A stretch of 64,000 bases of DNA from Vulcanimicrobiota bacterium. GTDB taxonomy: Bacteria > Vulcanimicrobiota > Xenobia > Xenobiales > JADMJV01. Shown piece by piece: positions 50,215 to 59,032 of the stretch (its first letter is position 1; each line of letters starts with the position of its first letter). The stretch is from contig JAHBVR010000002.1 in the NCBI GenBank assembly GCA_019637395.1, positions 462,063 through 526,062 on the forward strand. The letters run 5' to 3'. The notes beneath the pieces were generated by a model. It had not been told where the DNA came from. It saw only the letters and a list, made by a program, of their open reading frames with translations, and searched no databases. A program made the position numbers and the translations under genes.

Positions 50215-52569
50215 TTGACCCGTCGACATGCAGCCTTGGTACTGACTCTGCTCGCACTGCTCTTAGCCATTCCCGCCCTGCAGGCTAACCGGCTTAAACT
50301 CACGGCCGAACAACAGGCCTACCAGCGGCCCCTGACGCAAATGCTGGCTCGCACTTTTCCCGGCTCGGAAATCCACGTCCTTTCCACCCGGCCCCTGCGT
50401 CTGGTGGGCACCATCAACGCGGGCCCCGCCCAACGCGCCGATCTCGAGGCCAGCCTGCGCCTACTCTTGAACCCGGCTCAGTGCTTGCTCTTGCCCGGCC
50501 GCGCTCCCTGGCGTCCACAACCTGAGGCACTCTGGGCCGGTGTGGCTTTGCTGGCCGCCTTCCCCTTGCTACAGGCTCTGCGCACCCTGGGAAGATATCT
50601 CAAAAGCAAGGTTCGTCTTCCGGAGGGTCGCTGGCGCCGGGCCGGTTGTTTTTCCCCGGCTATCCTGCTGGCCGGCATTCTTTGCCTGGGCTGGCCGTTC
50701 TGGACTTTGCTGCCCGGCTTGCTCGGGTTACTGGCCTGTTTGCCGCGCCGCCCTCAGCTCAAGCTGCCCACGCCGTCCGGGCAGCGGCTTCGAGAAGTCG
50801 CGGTCATCCTCATGACTTACCCACCCGACTTCCGCGCTCACTGCCTCAAGCTCCTGAAACTCAAGCTCAGCAAACCTCCCGCTATTTCTCCAGCCGAGCA
50901 GGCCACCATCATGGCCGGTTTTTCCATCGCGCTCAAGCGCGTCCGCGCCATGTTGGGGGGGAACCGAGCCGGGCTGGAAACCGATCCCGCCCTGGTGGCG
51001 CGTGTCCTGGAACAATGCTATCTAAAACCACCTGAACCGGTGGAATTGCCGGCGTCTTTCGCTACCTCACGAGTTCGCAGCCGCCGTAAGATCTACAGTT
51101 GTGTTGACTGCGATGAAGCCTTCAGCTCTCAAGAGAGCCTGCGCCGCCATCAGGTCAGCCACATTTCCCGCCGGCCGAGCAAGTGGCGCCTATGGTCGGC
51201 CGCCGCTCTGCTGGTACTGGCCGCGGTCACCACCGTCTTCAGCTTGAACTACCGGACCAGCTCTCGACTGACTCTGCCCGGGGCGCAACCGCTGAGCGCC
51301 TCGGAAGAGCGGGCTATATCCGAGGTCGAGCAACTCTTCCCACGAGCTGACCTGTTGCTCATCCAGGGACGCGACGGGCTGGTGCTGGCCGCTCCTCCTC
51401 AGGTCCAGGACCTGGGATGCTTTCATGTCCTTCCTTTGCCCGCTCGACAGAGCTGGAGATGGCTGGTCGGCACCGAACTCGGCCTGTGCCTGCTCTTGCT
51501 GGTGCGCCGGCCGACTCGCTCCAAGCCGCCACTTACCGCTCCAGCCAGCCCCCCTGTCCCGGCGCCAGCTCCTCCTCCACCGTCTCAGAGCCCCATAGAT
51601 GATGTCTCTCTGGAACTGGGAACGTCGTTGCTGAGACTGGTCGATCCAGCCCAGTCTTCCCAACTGACCGCTCGCAGCGCCAGCTTGCGCCAACATCTGG
51701 CCCTGGAGTTGGGCCTGCCTCTCGGTCTCTTTCGCTTTCGCGACAACCTCGGGTTGGGTAGCGAGGAATACCTCATCCGACTGCGCGGTGTGGAAATGGG
51801 CCGCGGTAGCCTGCGCATCAACCATTTTCTGGCCATCGGCCCGCTGGAAAAACTGGCCAGCCTGCCCGGCGAAATCATCGAAGACCCGAGCTATGGCCTG
51901 CCCGGCAAATGGATCGGTCCGGAACGACGGGGCGACGGTGAGCGCCTCGGCTGCATGCTGTTTGATCCCGTCTCGGTGCTGGCCACCCATCTCACCGACT
52001 TGCTGCGCCAGCAGGCCGGACGACTGTTGGCCTTCGACCAGGTCTGCGCGCTGCTCGATCACGAGCGCTACCATCTGCTGGTTCAGGCATTGGCCCAACG
52101 AGGAGTGGACTCCCTGGCCATTTGGCGCGTGCTGCGCCTGCTCCTCGAAGAACAGGTCGGCATTCGCGACCTGCTCACCATTTTGGAAGCGTTGGCCGAG
52201 CATTGCGACCTCACTCAGGACCCCGAAATGCTGGCGGAATTCGCCCGCCAGTCCCTGGCCGGTCAGATTTCCGCCGGCTACGCTAACGATTGTAAATGCC
52301 TCAACGTCATCGTCATGGAATGGGCCGTCGAGCAAATGCTCGACAGCCCCATGACTTCCGAGCAGGAGTTGGAATGGATGCACTCCCTCGGCACCCAGAT
52401 CCAGCTCGTCGACGAGCGGGGTCTCAAACCCATCATCCTCTGCTCTCCCGACCAGCGCGTTGAAGTTCGCCGCCGCCTCCACCGCTGCTACCCCCGCCTG
52501 GCCGTCCTCTCCTGGAACGAAGTCGCCCCCGGTTACACGGTCAACAGCGTGGCCCTGGCCACGCTGTAA
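50215..52569 (+). CDS. membrane protein with C2H2 zinc finger and FlhA/SctV-like cytosolic domain
   Basis: A 784-aa protein (TTG start, AGGGGAGG upstream). Signal-like helix 5-24; hydrophobic helices about 105-125 and 146-175; a helical region; then a classical C2H2 finger with C296, C299, F303, L309, H312 and H316 in canonical spacing. TM helices at about 324-345 and 418-436 and a Pro-rich linker follow. Residues about 461-784 match the FHIPEP cytosolic domain of FlhA/SctV: L-E-L-G-T-S-L-L-R-L-V-D, F-R-F-R-D-N-L, Y-L-I-R-L-R-G-V, Y-G-L-P-G-K-W-I, V-L-A-T-H-L-T-D-L-L-R, L-L-E-E-Q-V-G-I-R-D-L-L-T-I-L-E-A-L-A. The eight-helix export gate of FlhA is absent. No other flagellar or T3SS gene is nearby. 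Confidence 0.8.
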   Translation: MTRRHAALVLTLLALLLAIPALQANRLKLTAEQQAYQRPLTQMLARTFPGSEIHVLSTRPLRLVGTINAGPAQRADLEASLRLLLNPAQCLLLPGRAPWRPQPEALWAGVALLAAFPLLQALRTLGRYLKSKVRLPEGRWRRAGCFSPAILLAGILCLGWPFWTLLPGLLGLLACLPRRPQLKLPTPSGQRLREVAVILMTYPPDFRAHCLKLLKLKLSKPPAISPAEQATIMAGFSIALKRVRAMLGGNRAGLETDPALVARVLEQCYLKPPEPVELPASFATSRVRSRRKIYSCVDCDEAFSSQESLRRHQVSHISRRPSKWRLWSAAALLVLAAVTTVFSLNYRTSSRLTLPGAQPLSASEERAISEVEQLFPRADLLLIQGRDGLVLAAPPQVQDLGCFHVLPLPARQSWRWLVGTELGLCLLLLVRRPTRSKPPLTAPASPPVPAPAPPPPSQSPIDDVSLELGTSLLRLVDPAQSSQLTARSASLRQHLALELGLPLGLFRFRDNLGLGSEEYLIRLRGVEMGRGSLRINHFLAIGPLEKLASLPGEIIEDPSYGLPGKWIGPERRGDGERLGCMLFDPVSVLATHLTDLLRQQAGRLLAFDQVCALLDHERYHLLVQALAQRGVDSLAIWRVLRLLLEEQVGIRDLLTILEALAEHCDLTQDPEMLAEFARQSLAGQISAGYANDCKCLNVIVMEWAVEQMLDSPMTSEQELEWMHSLGTQIQLVDERGLKPIILCSPDQRVEVRRRLHRCYPRLAVLSWNEVAPGYTVNSVALATL

Positions 52570-52583
52570 GGTTTTACACGAAG

Positions 52584-52635
52584 TTAACAAGCGCGGGCGC
52601 GATACGACCTTTCCACCACCTCCGCCGGCTAATCT
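52584..52635 (+). promoter_or_regulatory. upstream element B, shared with 49971-50022
   Basis: TTAACAA (52584), ACCTTT 23 nt later, then CACCTCCGCCGGCTAATCT (52617-52635), differing from element A at two of 19 positions. TAATCT would be the -10. It lies just upstream of the 463-aa gene, with a CGGC-5 nt-GCCG hairpin in the leader. Confidence 0.5.
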
Positions 52636-52691
52636 GAACTCGGGCACACGGCCAACAGCCGGGCTCAAGAGAGGCGGAGGCGGACCCGACC

Positions 52692-54083
52692 ATGAAGGCT
52701 ATTTCCTTGATTTCCAAACCCTTGAGCTGTCTGAAGGCAATGGTGCCACGGGCCTTGCAGGTGGCCAATGACAACCATCCGGTCGATAATCTGAGCCAGG
52801 CCTACCAGTCGCCCAGGCTGATGAAAGCGCTGCGCTTCGAGGCCCCGGCCGACCTCTCCATCACGCCCGAAGAGCAAGCGGCCTACGCGGCTAACAACGC
52901 GGAAATGGCCAGAAAATATCCGGGCCTGGCGCTGGTACTCAAAGACCCGGACGCTTTCCTGGCCAAAATGAGCCAGCGTTTTGACGAGCAGAAAAAGCTC
53001 ACGCCCAACGACCCTTATTCTTTCGATTTCTCGGAATACGGCCTGCCTTTCCTAAACACTCTGGGGGAAAAAATCGGCGGCAAGATCGAGGCTCTCAAAG
53101 CCGAGCAAGAGCAGCTTCAGAATACCTTTTTCTTGAGCCCGGCCGCCTGTGGTCGCAGTGAGAAGATCAAAGACCGTGGCGTCGGCATCGAATTTCTTCA
53201 GGCTCTCCAGGCCGAGTCGGACAAACTCTGCCAGAGTGGCCAGGTCAGCTACAAGCGCATTCAGGAAATCGGCCACTTTGCCGCTTATGCGTTGGGCCAC
53301 TTCGACCACGAGAAGCTCAGCCTGGGGCAGCGCGCCTTTCTAGAAATCGACCGGCACATCGAAGGCCACGAAGACGTCACCATTCAGGAGCAGTTCCACC
53401 GCTTCCGCAACAACGAGTTCAGCGTCTTTCAGGCCAGGGCCGGCTCCAAAGGTTATGACCGCGTCGAAAAGCAGTATGTGGACGGCTTTCAGAATCCTCA
53501 CAAGCTGGAGATGCTCAACCTGCCCTCCATGGACGAGTTGGAAGGCGACATCTTCATGCGCATGATGAATCACCCCATCTATATCGCCGGCGTCACCGAC
53601 AATCCGATCCCGGCAGATGGATTCGTCCGTCCCGGCGGCGACTTCTTTCTTCATGACGTGCGCCACAACTCGGGCATCTTCGTCGAGCGCAAAGAATACA
53701 TCGAGCGCAATCAGATGACTCCCGAGCAGGTCAAGAAAATGGACAAGCGCAGCGAGGTCTGGTATCGCGAATACAAGGATGCTGTGGAGAACATTTCCGA
53801 CCCCGGTCTGAAAGGTTCGGTCGAACTGGTGGGCTTCAATTTCCACCATGACCGGGGCCATCTGATGATGCCCAGCAATTACCTGAAAGACGGGGCCGGC
53901 CCGGTTCCTCGCGCTCTTTACGCCGCTCTCAAAGTCAGCGGCCAGGGTAAGGAATACGGCGTCGATAAAGGCCTGCCCAACTTGAACCGTGGCCACGAGT
54001 GGCTGCAGGATTTCTTCCTCAGCCGGCTGGATCAGGAAATCGAAATCCTGGGACGCAAACCCGCCCCCAATCCGCACCTCTAG
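52692..54083 (+). CDS. large protein of unknown function
   Basis: A 463-aa soluble, charged protein. The N-terminal 90 residues are helical. The C-terminal half has conserved-looking His/Asp clusters: G-G-D-F-F-L-H-D-V-R-H-N (about 320) and F-N-F-H-H-D-R-G-H-L-M-M (about 383), which could coordinate a metal. No membrane helix; the first 22 residues are mildly amphipathic but not a clear signal peptide. GGAGG lies about 14 nt before the ATG. It shares its upstream element with the region before the zinc-finger/FlhA-like gene. No family recognised. Confidence 0.65.
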   Translation: MKAISLISKPLSCLKAMVPRALQVANDNHPVDNLSQAYQSPRLMKALRFEAPADLSITPEEQAAYAANNAEMARKYPGLALVLKDPDAFLAKMSQRFDEQKKLTPNDPYSFDFSEYGLPFLNTLGEKIGGKIEALKAEQEQLQNTFFLSPAACGRSEKIKDRGVGIEFLQALQAESDKLCQSGQVSYKRIQEIGHFAAYALGHFDHEKLSLGQRAFLEIDRHIEGHEDVTIQEQFHRFRNNEFSVFQARAGSKGYDRVEKQYVDGFQNPHKLEMLNLPSMDELEGDIFMRMMNHPIYIAGVTDNPIPADGFVRPGGDFFLHDVRHNSGIFVERKEYIERNQMTPEQVKKMDKRSEVWYREYKDAVENISDPGLKGSVELVGFNFHHDRGHLMMPSNYLKDGAGPVPRALYAALKVSGQGKEYGVDKGLPNLNRGHEWLQDFFLSRLDQEIEILGRKPAPNPHL

Positions 54084-54088
54084 GGTTG

Positions 54089-55333
54089 CTAGCCGGCCAG
54101 CGGAAAGCGCGCCTCCAGCAGCGTGCCCTGGTCTGGTTGTGAATGCAGGTTCAACTGCCCACCCAGCAAGCGGAGGCGCTCCTGCAGGCCCAATAGTCCC
54201 AGGGAAGAGTGCATTTTTTCCGGCTCCATTCCGCAGCCGTCGTCACTGACGGTAATGCACACTTCCTTGTCCGTCCAGCTCAAGGCCACCAGCAAATGGC
54301 TGGCCCGGGCGTGACGCAGAACATTGGTGAAAGCTTCCTGACAGACCCGGAAAGCCGCCAGACTTTGAGCTGGAGTCAGAGGGGGAAGGGAGCGGGGAAT
54401 CTCCAGCCGATACTCCAGGTTGGCGCGCCCGCAATTTTCGCTGAGAAATCGGTCGAGCGCCGCCGCCAGGCCCAGCTCGTCCAACAACGGAGGACGCAAA
54501 CTGCTGGCGATGCGCCGCACCGCTCCCATCACATGGTCGACCAGCCCGTTGGTCTCGTGCACTCGGTCCAGTGCCGCTCCGTCGGTCACCTTTTCCAGCC
54601 GAGCCAGGTTGATCTTCAAAGCCGTCAGGAGCTGGCCCAGGTCGTCGTGCACCTCACGGGCCAAATGCAAACGCTCGTTCTCCACCGCTTGCAGTTGCTG
54701 GGCCGACAACTGGCGCAACTGCAAGGCCTGGCGCTCCGACTCGTTGCGGGCCGCCTGCAAATCCAAAAGCGTGGATAGCAGTTGACTCTGGCGATGATGG
54801 TTGCGCCGGCCCACCGAGAGCATAAACAAACAGTAAATCAGAAAAGTCACGCCCACGATCGTTTCCGAGGAATTGCGGTGAGAGATCAGGGCCATGGCGG
54901 TCGGCAGAATAATAATCGGAATGTAGGCGCGCATCAGATTGAAGCTGGGGGTCAGACTGGCGGTCGAGCCGGCGGTGATCCCGGCCGTGACCAAGCAGGC
55001 CATCAATCCCGTCCAGCTCTTGCCGTAAACGTAGACGGTGCCGGCTGAGAAGACCGACCAGAGAAGAGCCTGGGCCAGCACTAACAGGGAGTAGCGAAAT
55101 CTCCATTGCTCGATTTTCTCGCTCGGTGTTTCCCGCAGCTTCTGTCCTGCCATCTCGCGAACTGCTCCCAGCAGCATCAAACCGGCGATCACCCCCGCCA
55201 ATAAGCCCAGGTGATTCTCCCACAGATCTCCGGCCAGGCCGGTGCACAGGGTGAGAACCGGATAAGCAACCGCAATGGGCAGCCCCCCACTGGAAGCCAA
55301 CCCCCGCCGAGCCTGCTCCTCGACATCCACCAT
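54089..55333 (-). CDS. membrane sensor histidine kinase (NarX/DesK type)
   Basis: A 414-aa protein: about six N-terminal TM helices (20-170), a short coiled coil, HisKA_3 dimerisation domain with L-A-R-E-V-H-D-D-L-G-Q-L-L-T-A-L (phospho-His near 222), and HATPase at about 300-410 (F-R-V-C-Q-E-A-F-T-N-V-L-R-H-A, D-D-G-C-G, L-G-L-L-G-L-Q-E-R). This class normally pairs with NarL/LuxR-type regulators, but none is adjacent. The only receiver in the window is the single-domain protein at 57064-57438. Stimulus unknown. Confidence 0.9.
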   Translation of the reverse strand: MVDVEEQARRGLASSGGLPIAVAYPVLTLCTGLAGDLWENHLGLLAGVIAGLMLLGAVREMAGQKLRETPSEKIEQWRFRYSLLVLAQALLWSVFSAGTVYVYGKSWTGLMACLVTAGITAGSTASLTPSFNLMRAYIPIIILPTAMALISHRNSSETIVGVTFLIYCLFMLSVGRRNHHRQSQLLSTLLDLQAARNESERQALQLRQLSAQQLQAVENERLHLAREVHDDLGQLLTALKINLARLEKVTDGAALDRVHETNGLVDHVMGAVRRIASSLRPPLLDELGLAAALDRFLSENCGRANLEYRLEIPRSLPPLTPAQSLAAFRVCQEAFTNVLRHARASHLLVALSWTDKEVCITVSDDGCGMEPEKMHSSLGLLGLQERLRLLGGQLNLHSQPDQGTLLEARFPLAG

Positions 55334-55407
55334 CCGATCCTACTTCGCCCCCCGTTTCACAACCCCCACAACAGGAAACGGGTTGGGCGGGGAGTAAATG
55401 AAGACCG

Positions 55408-55704
55408 GTGATCAGTCTGCCGGTGCGGTTGTTTATCGCGATGTGGGTGTGGGGATTTCTCTATATCGGAATGGTCTTCTTGTCGGTGGAATGTATGCGG
55501 CAAGGAGGCTATGGCAGTTGGACCGGCGACACGTTCCATTTCACCGCTGAGGGAAATGAACTCTTCCCCCAGGTTCTGCTGGGCACGGCCGTTATTTCCG
55601 CACTGTGCGTCCTGATGGCGCCCGCTCTTTTCAGGCAATTACGCAAGCAACCGAAGCCCGCCCTGGGGAAATACGAAGATCTTGGCTTCAAACGCGCTGA
55701 TTAA
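55408..55704 (+). CDS. small membrane protein
   Basis: A 98-aa protein with two TM helices (about 6-26 and 55-75) joined by an external loop, and a Lys-rich cytosolic tail (K-Q-P-K-P-A-L-G-K-Y). Starts with GTG; the nearest GGGGAG is about 13 nt upstream, so the start is uncertain. Function unknown. Confidence 0.5.
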   Translation: MISLPVRLFIAMWVWGFLYIGMVFLSVECMRQGGYGSWTGDTFHFTAEGNELFPQVLLGTAVISALCVLMAPALFRQLRKQPKPALGKYEDLGFKRAD

Positions 55705-55862
55705 CCGATACGCTCGCGGAAACTGCGGCCCAATCCAATTTGGTTCGAGAAGAGATACAGCGTTGGCGGCGGCTTCTTGGCCGGCGTGGGTGCCACATAT
55801 TCGGTGACCGGAATTTCCAATTGTTTGCTTTTCTTGGACTTTTTGGAAGAAGATCTCAGCAT
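55701..55862 (-). CDS. small basic protein (53 aa)
   Basis: An open frame M-L-R-S-S-S-K-K-S-K-K-S-K-Q, then a Pro-rich middle (A-P-T-P-A-K-K-P-P-P) and a C-terminal L-Y-L-F-S-N-Q-I-G-L-G-R-S. Codon use resembles the neighbours. An AAAGGA lies upstream at a longish 12-13 nt. It overlaps the convergent membrane-protein gene by 4 bp and fills an otherwise gene-free stretch of 370 bp. The remaining 55863-56070 shows nothing I can name. Confidence 0.42.
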   Translation of the reverse strand: MLRSSSKKSKKSKQLEIPVTEYVAPTPAKKPPPTLYLFSNQIGLGRSFRERIG

Positions 55863-56070
55863 CGGGATACAGGTTCCTTTCTCGTCTATCTCCGTCTAGA
55901 ATACGTCTCCGAGGTGATGAGAAGGTCGCCTGCATTCTGTGAATGTTGCCGGATTGTTAAAAATCCCGGCTCTGTTTCAGAAAAATTTCCAGGTGATCGG
56001 CTGGACTGACTGGATGAAGGTCAGGGCGACCGGATCCTCGTTTGCAGTGGACTGAGCTGGACTGCGCCGC

Positions 56071-57015
56071 TTACCAGGCCAGCCCGGCCTGAGGGCCGTT
56101 CATCTGCACCACTTCCAGATCCCTGCCCAGCACGCGCTGGATGGTGGCCATTTCGTCGTTGTTCCAGCGCTGGTCGTGGGTGCCGCTGATAAACCAGTCG
56201 GAGCCGTTGTCGGCGCAGATCATCCCGTAAGTTTTGAGCGCCCGCAGGACCACCTGGAGGTTCTTGGGGAAACCGGAAATGTCGTAGGAGGCTTTGAGAC
56301 GGACGCGCATTCCCATGGGCGGCAGGTTTTTATCGGTGGAATCCCCGGCGTGGTGGCGGGCCGGGGCCACATAGGCCTGGCGCGTGCGGCGCGCGGTGAA
56401 GCGCAGGGCGTGGCGGATTTCCTGCTGTTCGACGACCTCGTCGTAACGTACCAGGCCGGGAAAGATGGGCAGGCCGGCCGCGTCGGCGGAGGTCCAACCA
56501 GCGGGGCGCAAACGATTGGAATTCAGATCGAAGATGGCTCCGGAGCCGGCCTTGTAACCTTTGCCGTGGGGGAAAGCCTGGTAGAGTTCATAAAGCTTCC
56601 AGGCGTCGCGGTCGAGCATGAGAATGTGGCGATCACCGTCCCCCTTGGGTCCACCCTCGATGGGCGGGTTGGGAGGCACCGGGTAGGGGCCCGCGTCGCT
56701 CTCGTCGGCATATTCAAAAGAGACGGGCACGCGCGGCGTTTTCGCGTCCACTACCACATAGGGAATGCCCATGGGCTGACCTTCATAAAAACTGCCGAAA
56801 TCGGAATGCAGCGGTCGGTCTTTGCCCACGCTGGCGATCAGCGCCTCTGAGTTGGGATCGACCGGCGCCTTGTCGATAGGCTGGTTCCAGGGGTTGTCGG
56901 CCGGGAAGGGGAGGCGCCCGTGCAGACTGCCGTTGACCCCCGGGTCGGGCAGGGAAGGAGCGCACAGGGCGCAGACCGTCAGAGCGGCGGCGATGGTCCA
57001 GGAAGATACTCTCAC
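56071..57015 (-). CDS. conserved secreted protein of unknown function
   Basis: A 314-aa exported protein. GTG start giving a signal peptide (M-R-V-S-S-W-T-I-A-A-A-L-T-V-C-A-L-C-A). The mature part carries motifs I associate with a widespread but uncharacterised secreted family: P-A-D-N-P-W-N-Q-P-I, P-V-D-P-N-S, G-I-P-Y-V-V-V, Y-A-D-E-S-D-A-G-P-Y-P-V-P, I-E-G-G-P-K-G-D-G-D-R-H, W-T-S-A-D-A-A-G-L-P-I-F-P-G-L-V-R-Y-D-E. The many conserved Asp/His/Tyr suggest a carbohydrate-active or metal-binding enzyme, unproven. Confidence 0.8.
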   Translation of the reverse strand: MRVSSWTIAAALTVCALCAPSLPDPGVNGSLHGRLPFPADNPWNQPIDKAPVDPNSEALIASVGKDRPLHSDFGSFYEGQPMGIPYVVVDAKTPRVPVSFEYADESDAGPYPVPPNPPIEGGPKGDGDRHILMLDRDAWKLYELYQAFPHGKGYKAGSGAIFDLNSNRLRPAGWTSADAAGLPIFPGLVRYDEVVEQQEIRHALRFTARRTRQAYVAPARHHAGDSTDKNLPPMGMRVRLKASYDISGFPKNLQVVLRALKTYGMICADNGSDWFISGTHDQRWNNDEMATIQRVLGRDLEVVQMNGPQAGLAW

Positions 57016-57063
57016 CCGCTGGTCGTTCGGGCCAGGGTGGAATGCCCCTGGCGCAGAAGCCGG

Positions 57064-57438
57064 ATGGCTATGAGCCAGTCGATCCTTATCGTGGAGGACG
57101 CAGCCGACCTGCGCAACATGTATAAAATGCTCTTTCGCCGCAAACCGTATGGAGTTCATCTGGCCGCCAGCGGTGAGGAAGCTCTGGAGATCCTCGGCCG
57201 CGAAGCGGACATCGCCCTGGTGCTGTTGGACCTGACCTTGCCCGGCATCAGCGGCGAGCAGGTGCTGGAGAAAGTGCGTCAGAATCCGGAGCGAAGCTCC
57301 ATCAAGTTTCTGCTGATGTCGGGGTGGGACGACCTGAAGCAGCGGGCCGCCGCCCTGGGCGCCGAGGGGTTCTCTCGCAAGCCAGCCGTGCTGCCGGAAC
57401 TCGAAAAGCAAGTCGAGGCTCTGCTGGGGGTCGTTTAG
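57064..57438 (+). CDS. single-domain response regulator (CheY-like)
   Basis: A 124-aa receiver domain: acidic pair I-V-E-D-A-A-D, phospho-acceptor L-L-D-L-T-L-P-G, Ser of L-L-M-S-G-W, Lys of S-R-K-P. No output domain. Start ATG 57064 or 57070 (M-S-Q-S-I-L-I-V-E-D); neither has a strong ribosome site. Possibly serves a hybrid or distant kinase; the histidine kinase at 54089-55333 is nearby but not in the same transcript. Confidence 0.88.
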   Translation: MAMSQSILIVEDAADLRNMYKMLFRRKPYGVHLAASGEEALEILGREADIALVLLDLTLPGISGEQVLEKVRQNPERSSIKFLLMSGWDDLKQRAAALGAEGFSRKPAVLPELEKQVEALLGVV

Positions 57439-57441
57439 ACC

Positions 57442-58947
57442 TCACTGGCGCACGAAGCGTCCGCGCAGAACATCATCGCAGATGGTCAGACGAAGCAGAG
57501 AAAATTTTCCTCCAGGATCGGCGGAGAAGCTCGCGTATTCAAGAGCGTCGGACGATTCCGTGGGATCGGTGTAGGCAAAGCTGTCCCCATCCCAATGCTT
57601 AAGCTTGAGCCGCATGGTCTTACCGAAGGCGATTTCCAGACCACCCCCAACCAGGCTGACCGTGGCCAGTCCATAGACGGGATGCCGGTATTGCCCCGCG
57701 TACTCGCTTAAAGCCGCGGGAGGCCTGGGGTTTGGGGGCGCGGCGGGAGCCGGCGGGGCGGCCGGCCGGCCTTGCAGAAAGGCGGAGCTGTAATCGTAGT
57801 CGGGACGCCCGAAATACAGGTCGTAGTAGCGGAACATCAAGGCTTCCGGCAGTTCGGTATTGCCCAGGTTCGAAAGAACCACGATGCCCATGCCGGCGTC
57901 AGGGCAGAAACCCACCACCGTCTTGCAACCACTGGTGCCGCCATTGTGCCAGATCAGTGTGGATGGATGCAGCTCGTGGCGAATCCAACCCAGGCAATAA
58001 CTGGCCAGGCCCAGATCGAAAATGCCTTTGGGTTTGTCGTTTTGGGCTCCACCCACCAGTACGTGGGGCGAATGCATGACGGCCAGATTTTCCGCCTTGA
58101 TCAGCGGAGTGACTCCCAACTGCATCTGCACGTACCTGGCCATGTCCATCACGTTGGAATTGATTCCTCCGGCCGGACCGTAGGTGTAGACCCAATCTTT
58201 AAAAGGCCAATCGTCGCGCAAAGGCTGGATGGAGCCTTTGCGCCCCTGGTGAGGTGTAATGTGATTGGAGCTTTTCCAGAGCGCCTCGAAGCCGGTGTTG
58301 GTCTGGGCCATGGCCAGCGGCTGGAAAATGTCGGAGGCGACGCTCTGCTCCCAAGTCTTGCCCGTGACCGACTCCACCACCTGGGCGGACACCAGCCAGA
58401 GGTTGTTGACATAGGCAAAACGGCTGCGAAAGCTGGAGACTGGCCGCACTTCCCGCAAGGCCCGGCGGATTTCCGGCCGGCTCGCGCCCAGGAAAGCCAG
58501 TACATCGGTGGCGTAGCTCGGCTGGCCGCTGCGTTGCGACATGGTGTCCTCGACGGTGAACTCGCGAGTCACCCAGGGGTCAAACATGCGAAAGTCGGGA
58601 TCGTAGTCGATCACCTTGTCGGCCCACTTCAGCTGGCCGCGGTCGACTTGCAGGGCCACCAGACTGGAAGTGAAGGACTTCGAGGCTGAGCCGATTTGAA
58701 AGATAGTATTCACGTCCACCGGATCGCGGCCGCCCGCGTCTTTCACTCCAAAGCCTTGCGACCACAGAACTTTGCCGTCCGCTATCAGCACTACCGCCAT
58801 GCCCGGGGTGCCCCAGGCCAGCCGCGATTCCTCAGCATATTTTTCGAAGCGGGAGATCAGCTGGTCTTTTTCCAGAGCGGGTGGGCGGGCGGCGGCCGGC
58901 AAGGCCCACAATCCCAGCGTGATAGAGGTGATAAATAGCCTTTTCAT
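57442..58947 (-). CDS. secreted serine hydrolase (beta-lactamase/AmpC-like) with C-terminal domain
   Basis: A 501-aa exported enzyme. Signal peptide M-K-R-L-F-I-T-S-I-T-L-G-L-W-A-L-P-A-A-A. Class C penicillin-binding fold: S-A-S-K near residue 90 (S-x2-K), F-A-Y-V-N-N (Y-x-N), and W-H-N-G-G-T-S-G (H-x-G). A Pro/Ala linker leads to a DUF3471-type lipocalin-like domain (L-S-E-Y-A-G-Q-Y-R-H-P...). Family members are D-aminopeptidases, esterases or peptidoglycan hydrolases; which one cannot be told. The ATG at 58947 is chosen for the signal peptide. Confidence 0.9.
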   Translation of the reverse strand: MKRLFITSITLGLWALPAAARPPALEKDQLISRFEKYAEESRLAWGTPGMAVVLIADGKVLWSQGFGVKDAGGRDPVDVNTIFQIGSASKSFTSSLVALQVDRGQLKWADKVIDYDPDFRMFDPWVTREFTVEDTMSQRSGQPSYATDVLAFLGASRPEIRRALREVRPVSSFRSRFAYVNNLWLVSAQVVESVTGKTWEQSVASDIFQPLAMAQTNTGFEALWKSSNHITPHQGRKGSIQPLRDDWPFKDWVYTYGPAGGINSNVMDMARYVQMQLGVTPLIKAENLAVMHSPHVLVGGAQNDKPKGIFDLGLASYCLGWIRHELHPSTLIWHNGGTSGCKTVVGFCPDAGMGIVVLSNLGNTELPEALMFRYYDLYFGRPDYDYSSAFLQGRPAAPPAPAAPPNPRPPAALSEYAGQYRHPVYGLATVSLVGGGLEIAFGKTMRLKLKHWDGDSFAYTDPTESSDALEYASFSADPGGKFSLLRLTICDDVLRGRFVRQ

Positions 58948-59032
58948 GGGCCGCGCTTTCAAGATTTCTTCAGACTTTCCGCTTAAAGTCGATGTATAAA
59001 TATACACAAAACCAGTTCGGGAGTGCCTTCCA

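Noticed and set aside
51190-52668. Minus-strand open frame of 492 codons over the zinc-finger/FlhA-like gene
   Set aside because: Shadow of the plus-strand gene, whose FHIPEP motifs and zinc finger are unambiguous.
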